The notes under the pieces are model-generated. The model was given only the letters and a program-made list of their open reading frames with translations. It was not told the DNA's origin and searched no databases. A stretch of DNA of 64,000 nt, from assembly GCF_002929825.1 (NCBI RefSeq), contig NZ_PJJN01000036.1, positions 310,001 to 374,000 of the forward strand, read 5' to 3'. This DNA is from Cryobacterium sp. Y29 (GTDB lineage: Bacteria; Actinomycetota; Actinomycetes; Actinomycetales; Microbacteriaceae). The first letter of the stretch is position 1. Every line of letters starts with the position of its first letter. Shown here in pieces: positions 35,802 through 47,436 of the stretch. A program made the position numbers and the translations under genes.

Positions 35802-37589
35802 CTAAACATCGTTGCCGGCGGCCAGCAACTCACGGCGCAACTCGCGGCGGGCACGTTGTTCGGTCGGATCGGGGATCGGAACGGCCGCGAGCAGGCGCTG
35901 GGTATAGGGGTCTTTCGGGTAGCGCAGGATCTCATCCCGCGTGCCGGTTTCCACGATGCGGCCGTGGTGCATGACCGCGATGCGATCGGCGAGCACGTCG
36001 ATGACGGCAAGATCGTGGGTGATGAACAGGCAGGCGAAATTCATCTGCTGCTGCAGCGCCTGGATCAGCAGCAGTACGCGGGCCTGCACCGATACGTCCA
36101 GCGCGCTGGTGGGCTCATCGGCGATGAGCACTTTCGGTTCAAGCGAGAGCGCACGGGCAATGCCGACACGTTGCTTCTGCCCACCGGAGAGTTCGTGCGG
36201 AAAGCGGCTGCGATAGGACCGAGGCAGCTCAACGCTATCGAGCAGCCGCTCCACCTCGGCGCTTAGTGCCGCGCCCTTCAAACCCTTTCCGAGTTTGAGG
36301 GGTTCCCCGATGCTGTCGCCGATGGGCATCCGCGGGTTGAGCGAGGAGGAGGGGTCTTGAAAGACGATGCCGACGCTTTTATGCAGTCGATGGATCTCGT
36401 CACGGCTGGCCTTCGAGATATCCTGACCGGCAACGTGCAGCGTTCCCTCTGTTATCGGCAGTAGACCGATGGCCGCGCGGCCGAGGGTGGTTTTACCGGA
36501 GCCCGATTCCCCCACGAGTCCGAGAACCTCTCCTTGGCGCACGAACAGGTTGACCTTGTCGACGGCACGGAACGCCGCGACGCGACCGTGCTTGGGGTAT
36601 TCGATGACGACGTCGTCAAACTTCACGACCACGTCGCGGCTATCACGCCGGGCTGTAACGGCGGCCTCATTTGCCAGACGCTCGTTGACCTCGATGCGAG
36701 CGGCGAGCACGGCGTCCACCACGATGTCGGTGCCGATGGCGAGCGCGGCCGTCATGTCGATCGCTTGGTCACCGCGCTGGCCGAGGTGCGGAACGGCTTG
36801 GAGCAGGGCGATGGTGTACGGGTGGGTGGGTTCGTTGAAGATCTGATCGACCGTGCCGCGTTCGACGATGACCCCCCGCCGCATCACGGCGATGTCATCG
36901 GCGAGGTCGGCAACGACACCCATGTCGTGCGTGATCAGCAGGATGGCGCTGTCGAGTCGGTCGCGCAGGCTACGCAGTAGGTCGAGGATCTCGGCCTGCA
37001 CCGTCACGTCAAGGGCCGTCGTCGGTTCGTCGGCGATGAGGAGCTGCGGGTCGCAGGAGATGGACTGGGCGATCATGGCGCGCTGGCGTTGTCCACCGCT
37101 CAGCTGGTGCGGATAGGAGTCGAAGGCTTTGAGTGGATCGGGCAGCTCGACCAGGTCGAGCAGCTCCAGGGCGCGCGCCTTGGCCTGTGAGGGTGACATG
37201 CCGAAGTGGGCGCGCAGAGTCTCGATGATCTGGAACCCGATCGTGTAGACCGGGTTGAGTGCCGTCATCGGCTCCTGAAAAATCATGGCGATCTGGCCAC
37301 CGCGCACCTTATGCATCTGGGCGGGCTTCAGCCCCATGAGCTCCCGGCCGTTGAGCTTGACGCTGCCGGAAATGCGGCTGTTCTCGGGGAGCAGGTCGAG
37401 GATGGCCATCGAGCTGGCGCTCTTACCCGAGCCGGACTCTCCGACGATGGCGAGCACCTTGCCCCGCTCGATCGAATAGTTCAGGTTGAGCGCGGCCGGC
37501 ACCCAAACGTTGTCGACGCCGAAATGCACTGTGAGATCAGTGACCTGCAGCACCGGGCCGGAGAATGTGGTCGTCACCTGGTCGGTCAT
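35802..37589 (-). CDS. Oligopeptide ABC transporter double ATPase (DppD-DppF fusion)
   Basis: A 595-aa protein with two complete ABC ATPase domains. The first has Walker A GESGSGKSA and signature LSGGQRQR; the second has GESGSGKTT and LSGGQKQR. Walker B segments LLIADEPTTALD and VLIADEPTSALD and the oligopeptide-family tails (HPYTIALLQAVP, DPYTQRLLAAVP) are present. It energises peptide import through the two permeases encoded downstream in coordinates. It is separated from the permease gene by an opposite-strand PH-like gene, so it probably has its own promoter. Confidence 0.92.
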   Translation of the reverse strand: MTDQVTTTFSGPVLQVTDLTVHFGVDNVWVPAALNLNYSIERGKVLAIVGESGSGKSASSMAILDLLPENSRISGSVKLNGRELMGLKPAQMHKVRGGQIAMIFQEPMTALNPVYTIGFQIIETLRAHFGMSPSQAKARALELLDLVELPDPLKAFDSYPHQLSGGQRQRAMIAQSISCDPQLLIADEPTTALDVTVQAEILDLLRSLRDRLDSAILLITHDMGVVADLADDIAVMRRGVIVERGTVDQIFNEPTHPYTIALLQAVPHLGQRGDQAIDMTAALAIGTDIVVDAVLAARIEVNERLANEAAVTARRDSRDVVVKFDDVVIEYPKHGRVAAFRAVDKVNLFVRQGEVLGLVGESGSGKTTLGRAAIGLLPITEGTLHVAGQDISKASRDEIHRLHKSVGIVFQDPSSSLNPRMPIGDSIGEPLKLGKGLKGAALSAEVERLLDSVELPRSYRSRFPHELSGGQKQRVGIARALSLEPKVLIADEPTSALDVSVQARVLLLIQALQQQMNFACLFITHDLAVIDVLADRIAVMHHGRIVETGTRDEILRYPKDPYTQRLLAAVPIPDPTEQRARRELRRELLAAGNDV

Positions 37590-37654
37590 GAAGTCCTGCT
37601 TTCGTCAATGCTGCTGCTTCGGTGGTTGCCGCCAAAATCTGGCAGCATGGCTGC

Positions 37655-38263
37655 ATGCCCGTCGCTGCCGTCCCGAATGTTTTCTACTCGCGGTTTAATC
37701 GCATCATCGCCGCGGTCTTCTGCGCGGTCGCCGCGCTCAGCGCGCTGAGTCTGTTTTTGCTCCCGACAGCGTCGAACCGTTGGCTGGTCATCCCGGCCCT
37801 GTTCGTGATGCTGTTCGTCTGGGAAGTGCTCTGGCGGCCCGACCTGCGAGTGAGCGATGATGCCGTCACCATTCGCAATCCGCTGCGCACCATCGTCGTT
37901 CCGTGGGCGGCGCTCGTGCACGTGGACACTAAGTTCGCCCTCACCCTCTACACGCCAGGTCGTAAGTTCGCGGTGTACTGCGCCCCAGCGCCCGGCCGCA
38001 GCCTGACCAGCGCCGGACGCCGCAAGAGCACCGACCCGGTGCCCTTCCTGATCGGGCAACCCCGACCCGGCGACCTGCCGGATAGTGATTCCGGCGAGGC
38101 GGCGCACCTGGTGCGCTCTCGCTGGAACGCCCTGCAGCGCAGCGGTCGGCTCGACGGAGGCCTCGCGGCGCAGACGCCCGTGTCGGTGGTGTGGGCGTGG
38201 GGCCGTGCCAGCGTACTTGTGGCCGGTGCTGCGGCATCCGTGGTGGCTCTTCTTCTGGCCTGA
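37655..38263 (+). CDS. PH-like domain membrane protein
   Basis: About 202 aa from the ATG at 37655; an in-frame GTG at 37622 would add 11 residues. Two N-terminal membrane helices (about 15-33 and 40-55) precede a bacterial PH-like domain (LRVSDDAVTIRNPLRTIVVPWAALVHVDTKFALTLYT), and one helix closes the C-terminus. This architecture is frequent in actinobacteria, with no known function. It is transcribed against the ABC transporter genes on both sides. Confidence 0.75.
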   Translation: MPVAAVPNVFYSRFNRIIAAVFCAVAALSALSLFLLPTASNRWLVIPALFVMLFVWEVLWRPDLRVSDDAVTIRNPLRTIVVPWAALVHVDTKFALTLYTPGRKFAVYCAPAPGRSLTSAGRRKSTDPVPFLIGQPRPGDLPDSDSGEAAHLVRSRWNALQRSGRLDGGLAAQTPVSVVWAWGRASVLVAGAAASVVALLLA

Positions 38264-38292
38264 GCGCAGTACCGGCGTGCACATGACCGGCG

Positions 38293-39336
38293 TCATGAGT
38301 GGCCCTCCAGTTCCGGTTCGGGCCGGGTTTCGCGCATTTTACTGAGCTTGAACCGGCGGTGGCGCGGGTCGAAGGCATCGCGGAGGCCGTCGCCGACAAA
38401 GTTAACGAGTAACGCCAGTGACACGATGAAGGCGCCGGGCCACCAGAACAGCCACGGTCGGGTTTGGAACGCCGACTGGTTGGAGCTGATCAGCAGGCCG
38501 AGCGACACGTCGGGCGAGCGGATACCGTAGCCGAGAAAACTCAGCGCTGTCTCGAGCAAAATGGCGGACGCCATGATGAGCGTGGCCGATACGATGACCA
38601 CTCCCATGGCGTTAGGCAGGATGTGCTTGAAGATGATGCGCGCGTCCGAGGCCCCGGCGACTCGGGCGGCCTCGACAAACTCGCGTTCGCGTAGCGACAG
38701 GAACTCGCTGCGCACCAGCCGGGCGATGCCCATCCAAGAGAAGAACCCCAACATGACGGCCAACACCGGGGCGCCCAGGCTGCCGAACCAGTGGCCGACG
38801 ACGGAGCCGATGACGAGGGCAGGAATCACGATGAAGACGTCCGTGACGCGCATCAATACGGCATCGACCATGCCGCGGTAGTAGCCGGCTACCGCCCCGA
38901 CCACCACTCCGACCACGGTGGCGATCAGGCCGAGAACCACCATGACGAGCGCGGAGTTCTGAATTCCCCGCATGGTCATGGCGAAATAGTCCTTGCCGAT
39001 TCGGTCCTGGCCAAACGGATGTTCGCCCAACGAGATTCCGTTGCCGCCGAGGAATTGGGGCAGGAGCGACAGGGTCGGGTCACCCTGATTCACCTGCGGA
39101 TTAAGCGATTTGAAGTCGTATTTCCACCAGCCGGGAATGGCGCCGACACCGATGGCGGAGAAGGAAAAAATGATGATGAACGCAATGACGATGATCGAAG
39201 CAACGGCGACCTTATTGCCGATGAACCGTCGCCAAATCAAACGCCCCTGGCTCTCGGGGATAGCGCTGGCGGCGGCGAGTTCGTCGGCCGGAATTTCGGT
39301 GGGCGGGGTCTGCCCCGAACCAATCGGTGTGGACAT
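38293..39336 (-). CDS. Oligopeptide ABC transporter permease (DppC-like)
   Basis: A 347-aa protein with about six membrane helices. The cytoplasmic N-terminus leads to a first helix at about 40-62; the BPD_transp_1 EAA loop reads EFVEAARVAGASDARIIFKHILPNAMGVVIV. DP/GxD-type residues at the C-terminus (GDGLRDAFDPRHR) are typical of DppC. Its ATG directly abuts the stop of the upstream permease, so the pair is translationally coupled. Confidence 0.92.
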   Translation of the reverse strand: MSTPIGSGQTPPTEIPADELAAASAIPESQGRLIWRRFIGNKVAVASIIVIAFIIIFSFSAIGVGAIPGWWKYDFKSLNPQVNQGDPTLSLLPQFLGGNGISLGEHPFGQDRIGKDYFAMTMRGIQNSALVMVVLGLIATVVGVVVGAVAGYYRGMVDAVLMRVTDVFIVIPALVIGSVVGHWFGSLGAPVLAVMLGFFSWMGIARLVRSEFLSLREREFVEAARVAGASDARIIFKHILPNAMGVVIVSATLIMASAILLETALSFLGYGIRSPDVSLGLLISSNQSAFQTRPWLFWWPGAFIVSLALLVNFVGDGLRDAFDPRHRRFKLSKMRETRPEPELEGHS

Positions 39337-40869
39337 TTAGCGAATCCTCACTCTCGGGTCGAGCCCGGCATAGGCCATATCGGCCAGAAAGTTGAAGGTG
39401 ATGGCCATCGCGGCCACGATCAGGAAGTACCCCATGACCGGATTGACGTCACCGCGAAAGAGACCCGCATTGAACAGACTGCCCATGCCGGGGATAGCGA
39501 AGACAAATTCGGTGATGATCGCGCCACCGAGCAAGGCGCCGACGTCGAAAGCGACGAGGGTTGTCAAGGGAATAAGCATGTTGCGAAAGGCGTGGCGCAT
39601 GATCACGGTGCGTTCGGGTAGTCCCTTTGCGCGAGCCGTCCTGATGAAGTCCAGACTGAGAACTTCGAGCATGCCCGCGCGGGAGTATCGGGTGTACCCG
39701 GCGAAGGAGATGAGCAGCAGCGCGATTGTCGGCAGGGTCAGGTGCACGAAGGCATCGAGGCCCGAAAGCCACACGTCGCCGGACAGCCCCGGTGTCTTCG
39801 ATCCCACCGTCGCGATCGGTCGCCCGTTCGTAGCGGACAGCAGGTCGCCCCAGGACTGCATGAAGCGGTCCAGCAGAACGACAGCGCCGGAAAACAGGGC
39901 AGTGACAAGACCGACCCGCATGTTCTGGCCCCGGTCGTAGCCCCCCGCCAGAAAGCCGCTGACCAGCCCGACCGCGATGGTGGCGAGGGCGAGAATGAAC
40001 AGCGTTCCCGCGCTCGACACGTCGAACAGCGGCTGCAGGGTGAAGTACGCCGCAATGGCGATCACCGCGTTGATACCCGCCGTGACGAGTGCCCGACGGT
40101 TGCGCAGGCCGGCCAGCAGGGTGGCCGAGCCGAGGGCGATCGCAGCGACCAGCAGAATGATCGGGATCGCGCCGAGGCCCGGGCGCATGAACCAGCCCGT
40201 CGCACTCATCAGCAGCAAAACACCCGATGTCGCAAGCCCCGACACGAGGAAGACGACCAGTCTGCGCCGCCCGTCACCACCGAGGAGCGACTGCCAGATG
40301 GCCCCGACAATGAGGCCGATGACCAGCAATGCTATGCCACCGATCACGGGGTCTCGCAGAAAGTCGTTGAAACCGATGGCGACGAATTCTTTGAGCAGTA
40401 CGGCGACAAGGAAGGCCGGCAGCGAGTACAGAAAGAAACTGACGAAGGTGACCGTGTTGTCCAGGCCGCTGTACTGGCGGAGGGCGGTAATGATGCCGAT
40501 CGTCACGCCGAGCAGAATGGCCAGCACAAGCGCGAAGGTGACGAGCTGCACCGTCGCGGCAAGGGCATTGGGCAGGATGTCGACCACCCGAGCATTCGAG
40601 ATAGTCGAGCCCAGGTCGCAAGCGTTGGCGAACGGAATCGCGCATTTCGCCACACCTCCGATCCAGAGTACCCAGCGCAAGGGCGGCGGAACGTCAAGGT
40701 CGAGCAGCGAGACGCGGGCGTTGATCAGTTGCTGCTTATTGGGCGAATTGCTGCTTCGGAGGTCTTGAAGCGGGTCGGCCGAATAGCCCACCATGACATA
40801 CATCAGAAATGATGCAGCGACCAGAATGAGCACGGAAACGAGAACACGTCTCAGGATGAAGGTCACCAT
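39337..40869 (-). CDS. Oligopeptide ABC transporter permease (DppB-like), enlarged
   Basis: A 510-aa protein from the ATG at 40869 with GAGGTAG upstream. The N-terminal helix and periplasmic domain are DppB-like (FILRRVLVSVLILVAASFLMY). The EAA loop near the C-terminus (LSLDFIRTARAKGLPERTVIMRHAFRNMLIPL) is intact. Compared with the usual 310-330 aa, about 190 extra residues with some six hydrophobic helices are inserted between PAFLVAVLLKEF and FVHLTLPTIALL. It pairs with the DppC-like permease. Confidence 0.88.
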   Translation of the reverse strand: MVTFILRRVLVSVLILVAASFLMYVMVGYSADPLQDLRSSNSPNKQQLINARVSLLDLDVPPPLRWVLWIGGVAKCAIPFANACDLGSTISNARVVDILPNALAATVQLVTFALVLAILLGVTIGIITALRQYSGLDNTVTFVSFFLYSLPAFLVAVLLKEFVAIGFNDFLRDPVIGGIALLVIGLIVGAIWQSLLGGDGRRRLVVFLVSGLATSGVLLLMSATGWFMRPGLGAIPIILLVAAIALGSATLLAGLRNRRALVTAGINAVIAIAAYFTLQPLFDVSSAGTLFILALATIAVGLVSGFLAGGYDRGQNMRVGLVTALFSGAVVLLDRFMQSWGDLLSATNGRPIATVGSKTPGLSGDVWLSGLDAFVHLTLPTIALLLISFAGYTRYSRAGMLEVLSLDFIRTARAKGLPERTVIMRHAFRNMLIPLTTLVAFDVGALLGGAIITEFVFAIPGMGSLFNAGLFRGDVNPVMGYFLIVAAMAITFNFLADMAYAGLDPRVRIR

Positions 40870-40953
40870 GTGTGGGCTACCTCGCTGTAGGGGGTTGGTT
40901 CGCACTTCTGAATTAGGCGAAAGAACAAAAGAACGGATGCCGCCAGACTCACG

Positions 40954-40987
40954 AGTTGGGCTCCCGGGCATGCCCAGGAGCCCAACT
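40954..40987 (-). terminator. Hairpin between solute-binding protein and permease genes
   Basis: AGTTGGGCTCC (40954-40964) pairs with GGAGCCCAACT (40977-40987), with a GGGCATGCCC palindrome in the loop. It lies 30 bp past the solute-binding-protein stop, in front of the permeases. It may attenuate transcription so that the binding protein is made in excess, as is usual in such operons. Confidence 0.65.
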
Positions 40988-41016
40988 GCGCGATCGAGCT
41001 GTATATCTCGGTCGTG

Positions 41017-42804
41017 CTACTTACTGACGGACCACTCCCAGAAGTTCCAGAACGGACCGGTTTGGTTGCCCATATACTCCACACCATTCACGCGCTTGGC
41101 GACACCGAACACACCGGGCAGTTGGAACATCGGCAGGCCGTAGGCATCCGTAAACATCTGCTTGTCCATACGCTTCTCGATCTTGACGAGTTCATCGGGA
41201 TCCAGAGTGGTCTGGGTCGCGATGGCATCAGCATTGGTTCCCGTGTAACGACTGTAGTTTCCACCGCCGTCGGTTGAGAAGATCTGCGAAATGCCGGCAG
41301 AGCCGACACCCGGGCTGATCCAACCAAAGATCGACGCGTCATAGTCGCCACCGGCCAAAAGGGACGCCCAGTCGGGTGAGCCCTTGTCCACAATGTTGAA
41401 ACCGGCTTTGGTAGCCGATTCCTGAATGGCCTGGAACTCATCGACGCGGTTTGGGTTCTTGGTGTTGTAGAGGATGCTGATCGTTGGTGTTGCTCCGGCG
41501 AGGAGCTTCTTGGCGCCTTCGATGTCGACCTCTGCGTAGTCGCTGGATCCGTTGTTCGCAACCGAGTCCGCGTACGGTTCGTTGGCCGGAACCCAGATTT
41601 GCGAGTTCAGAACCTTGGCGTCCGGGTTGACCGGGGTCACGATGGAGTCAAGGATCTGCTGCCGCGGAATGGTCTTCAGGAACGCTTGGCGAACACTGAG
41701 GTCGGCGAAGACCGGGGCTCCGAAGTTGAGGTCAAGGTGGTCGTACGACACCTGGTCGCCGGTGAGCACGTCAGCGCCGGTGTTCTCCAGTGCGGTCAGT
41801 GTGTCAGCGGATGCCTGCGGGTTGATGATGTCCACTTCACCGTTCTGCAGCGCGGTGACCTGCGCGTTCGCGTCGGGGATGACGCGCAGCACAATCTTGT
41901 CGATTTTGGGAATCATGCCACCGACGTAGTACTTGTTGCGCTCCATCGTGAACGACTGGCCGGGGGTCCAGCCGGTCGGCACCATCGGACCACTGGAAAC
42001 CAGTAGGTCGGGGTCGGTTGGGAAGGCGGTCACGTCGTAGCCGGTGTTTACGAAGTCCGCAGCAGCTTTGAGCGTGGGGTCGGGAGCGGCCGGGTTGGCC
42101 GGGTCGCCTTTTGGCAGCCCCTCGAGCAAGGCGGTCAGATCAGCGGCAGAGCCAAGCCCGGCCTTCTTGGCAACGATGTGTGCGGGCTGGCCGATCGGGT
42201 TGACCAGCTCCCAATCCACATAGGGGGTGCCGTAGACCAACGTCATCGACAGGTTGTCATCGCTGACCGTGGGAAAAGCTGTCGTGTCGAGGCCGGCAGT
42301 GCTCGCCGCAATCTCGAAGTAGGTCGTACCGGTGGTTACCTCACCCGTGGCCTCATCGGTAGTGGAACTGTTGTAATAGCCGGCCTGGGTTGCCCAGGAA
42401 AGCACCATGTCATCGGCTGTGACGGGCTCGCCATCGGACCACTTGTTCTCGGGATTCAGCGTGTAGGTGACGGTCTGCGGGTCGTCACTGGTTTTCTCAA
42501 AGGTGCCGAACTTTTTTTCACGCACGATCTTGAAGTCTTTATCAATGTAGGAGAAGGCCGAACCGTAGCTACCCATGAGGTAACCGACCTGGCCGTTGGT
42601 GTCGAGATTGGACTGCGGCGTCTGGTTATTGAACGACGTGAAGTCGTTGACCACCGCGACCGTGACCGTGCCGCCGCTGGCCGCGGCATCTGTATTCGGG
42701 GCGGTGCTGCCGGCTGTGGTGCATGCGGTCAAGGTAAGGGCAGCGACGCCGAGAACGGCGACCCCGCTGAGGCTCTTCCTGAACAGTTTTCCTCTGATGG
42801 ACAA
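41017..42804 (-). CDS. Peptide ABC transporter solute-binding lipoprotein (SBP family 5)
   Basis: A 595-aa protein. The start is taken as TTG 42804 because AGGAGG lies 4 bp upstream; the longer frame to 42900 lacks a ribosome site. The signal peptide ends in the lipobox LTLTAC. The mature protein has the SBP_bac_5 pattern: YTLNPENKWSDGEPVTADDMVLSW, LVSSGPMVPTGW and LQNGEVDIINPQ. It captures oligopeptides outside the membrane for the permeases. It resembles the size class of mycobacterial LpqW, which also lies near typA (from memory), but here it clearly belongs to a transporter. Confidence 0.88.
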   Translation of the reverse strand: MSIRGKLFRKSLSGVAVLGVAALTLTACTTAGSTAPNTDAAASGGTVTVAVVNDFTSFNNQTPQSNLDTNGQVGYLMGSYGSAFSYIDKDFKIVREKKFGTFEKTSDDPQTVTYTLNPENKWSDGEPVTADDMVLSWATQAGYYNSSTTDEATGEVTTGTTYFEIAASTAGLDTTAFPTVSDDNLSMTLVYGTPYVDWELVNPIGQPAHIVAKKAGLGSAADLTALLEGLPKGDPANPAAPDPTLKAAADFVNTGYDVTAFPTDPDLLVSSGPMVPTGWTPGQSFTMERNKYYVGGMIPKIDKIVLRVIPDANAQVTALQNGEVDIINPQASADTLTALENTGADVLTGDQVSYDHLDLNFGAPVFADLSVRQAFLKTIPRQQILDSIVTPVNPDAKVLNSQIWVPANEPYADSVANNGSSDYAEVDIEGAKKLLAGATPTISILYNTKNPNRVDEFQAIQESATKAGFNIVDKGSPDWASLLAGGDYDASIFGWISPGVGSAGISQIFSTDGGGNYSRYTGTNADAIATQTTLDPDELVKIEKRMDKQMFTDAYGLPMFQLPGVFGVAKRVNGVEYMGNQTGPFWNFWEWSVSK

Positions 42805-43131
42805 GATTCCTCCTGGGCGAAGTGATCGTCGACACCGGCGAGGGGCCGCGAGTCGATCGTGGTTTGATTCGACCATAGAGAGAAATCTCCAGCTTGCCAA
42901 TCAAATTGCCGAACTGTTATGAAATAGGTCCATTCTTTTTCGTTCAAGTCGGGCATTCTGCACAAAAATTGCGTCTGGTCCGCCCGTGCCTGGAATTGGA
43001 CCCGTTTTTACTGACCGAACCGCGGAAATCGCCGCAGGCCCGCCGCGCTGTTCGCGGTCCAAAGTGGCAGTGAACGCCAGACAGGCCTGACCGGAATTGC
43101 CGGTCAGGCCTGTCTGGGACAGATCAAGCGA
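42805..43131. other. 327-bp non-coding stretch upstream of solute-binding protein gene
   Basis: It holds the Shine-Dalgarno and presumed promoter of the solute-binding protein gene. A TTGAAC hexamer and AT-rich CATAAC/TATTTC hexamers lie around 42905-42950 on the minus strand, but the spacing is not ideal. The 43079-43115 hairpin is at its right end. I see no coding frame. Confidence 0.5.
43079..43115. terminator. Strong 16-bp stem terminator hairpin
   Basis: AGACAGGCCTGACCGG (43079-43094) pairs perfectly with CCGGTCAGGCCTGTCT (43100-43115) around a 5-nt loop. It begins 16 bp beyond the stop of the small minus-strand frame ending at 43132, so something on that strand is terminated here. Confidence 0.75.
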
Positions 43132-43236
43132 TTAGCGACCGAACTCGAAATCGCCCCCGGGGATGGCGGCGAAAAGCGCCTGCGTGTAGAGCTCCTGCAG
43201 GTTGTCGAACGCGAGGTGGCCCCGACGGGGAGGCAC
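43132..43236 (-). CDS. Candidate 34-aa small protein ending FEFGR
   Basis: GTG at 43236 has AGGAG two bases upstream and opens a 34-codon frame, MPPRRGHLAFDNLQELYTQA then LFAAIPGGDFEFGR. Codon third positions are strongly G/C like neighbouring genes, and a strong terminator follows within 20 bp. An in-frame ATG at 43293 would give 53 aa but overlaps the start codon of the divergent protease gene. I do not recognise the family. It could equally be the surviving 3' tail of a lost gene. Confidence 0.42.
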   Translation of the reverse strand: MPPRRGHLAFDNLQELYTQALFAAIPGGDFEFGR

Positions 43237-43291
43237 AGCTCCTGTGATCGTGAAGCCGGTACCTGGGATGTCGGGGTGGCAGGATAGGGCC

Positions 43292-44083
43292 ATGCCGCAA
43301 GCATCCCTATTGCCCAGTTCCCGGCTCGACCGTTCTCGGAACTATTGGGAGATCGGCATTGTTCTCGCGTTGTCGCTCGGGGCGTCGGCGGTGTACTCGA
43401 TCGTGTCGATCGTGGCCCGGCTGAGCGACACGACCCCCCTCTCCGACCAATCGGCGACGTTGAACGGCTCGCAGTCGCCGCGCGAGTGGCTCGACTTCAC
43501 ATACCAGTTTCTGGGCATCGCGTTCGGGCTCGGAGCGGTGGCCCTGGTGATGTTTCTGCTCTGGCGGCCCGGGCAGAACCCGTTCACCCGGCTCGGCTTC
43601 GACCTGACCCGACCGAGCAAGGACGTGCTCGGTGGGTTCGGACTGCTGCTGGTCATCGGTGTTCCGGGCCTCGCACTGTACCTGGCCGGGCGCGCGTTGG
43701 GGTTCACCGTGGCCGTGGTGCCCTCGCCGCTCGACACTTTCTGGTGGACCATACCTATTCTGGTCTTCGCCGCGCTGAAGGCCGCGCTGGTCGAGGAAAT
43801 CATCGTGGTCGGCTACCTGTTCACGCGACTGCGTGAACTCGGCTGGTCACCCTGGATCATCATTTTAAGCTCGGCCACACTACGCGGCAGCTACCACCTG
43901 TACCAGGGGATCGGGCCGTTCTTCGGCAACGTCGCCATGGGCGTCGTGTTCGGGTGGTGCTACACCCGATGGGGGCGCACCATGCCGCTCGTGGTGACCC
44001 ACTGGCTGCTCGACATTCTCTCGTTCGTCGGCTACCCCCTCGCGCTGGCCTGGTGGCCGGGGCTGCTCGCCCCGGCCGGCTGA
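43292..44083 (+). CDS. CPBP family (CAAX-type) intramembrane metalloprotease
   Basis: About 263 aa from the ATG at 43292. It has roughly seven membrane helices. The Abi/CPBP motifs are EEIIVVGYLFTRLRELGW (motif 1, Glu-Glu), LLRGSYH-type LRGSYHLYQG (motif 2 His) and VTHWLLDIL (motif 3 His). The first motif has Val-Gly where the FRG of many members sits, as in an actinobacterial subgroup. Substrate unknown. It converges with gcvP with 3 bp between stops. Confidence 0.82.
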   Translation: MPQASLLPSSRLDRSRNYWEIGIVLALSLGASAVYSIVSIVARLSDTTPLSDQSATLNGSQSPREWLDFTYQFLGIAFGLGAVALVMFLLWRPGQNPFTRLGFDLTRPSKDVLGGFGLLLVIGVPGLALYLAGRALGFTVAVVPSPLDTFWWTIPILVFAALKAALVEEIIVVGYLFTRLRELGWSPWIIILSSATLRGSYHLYQGIGPFFGNVAMGVVFGWCYTRWGRTMPLVVTHWLLDILSFVGYPLALAWWPGLLAPAG

Positions 44084-44086
44084 CTT

Positions 44087-47008
<2,922 letters not shown>

Positions 47009-47011
47009 GAG

Positions 47012-47383
47012 CTACTCGCCGATGAGGGCCGAGTATTCGGCCGGGCTGAGCAGGGTGGGCAGCGTGTCGAACTCAACCTTGATCAGCCAACCTGCGCCGA
47101 ACGGATCGCTATTGACCAGTTCGGGGCTCTCGACCACGGCATCGTTGGTGGCGGTGACGGTGCCGTTGACCGGTGCGAACAGTTCCCCGACCGACTTGGT
47201 CGACTCGATTTCGCCGATGACCGTGCCGCCGGCGACCGTGCTGCCCACCTCGGGCAGTTCAACGAACACCACGTCGCCGAGCTTCTCGGCGGCATAGGCG
47301 GTGATGCCGACGGTCGCGATGCTGCCGTCGACCAGAATCCACTCATGCTCAGCGGTGTAGTGCAGTTGGGATGTGTCTGTCAT
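47012..47383 (-). CDS. gcvH: Glycine cleavage system H protein
   Basis: A 123-aa lipoyl-carrier protein. The lipoylated lysine is in [18 protein letters not shown]; the N-terminus YTAEHEWI and C-terminal GAGWLIKVE are typical. It shuttles aminomethyl and hydrogen between the P, T and L proteins. It lies between gcvT and gcvP in one operon. Confidence 0.95.
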   Translation of the reverse strand: MTDTSQLHYTAEHEWILVDGSIATVGITAYAAEKLGDVVFVELPEVGSTVAGGTVIGEIESTKSVGELFAPVNGTVTATNDAVVESPELVNSDPFGAGWLIKVEFDTLPTLLSPAEYSALIGE

Positions 47384-47436
47384 GGTGTTGCCTTTCGCAG
47401 GGTGAACGGATTCAGGGCTATTTCAACAGGGTGGGG

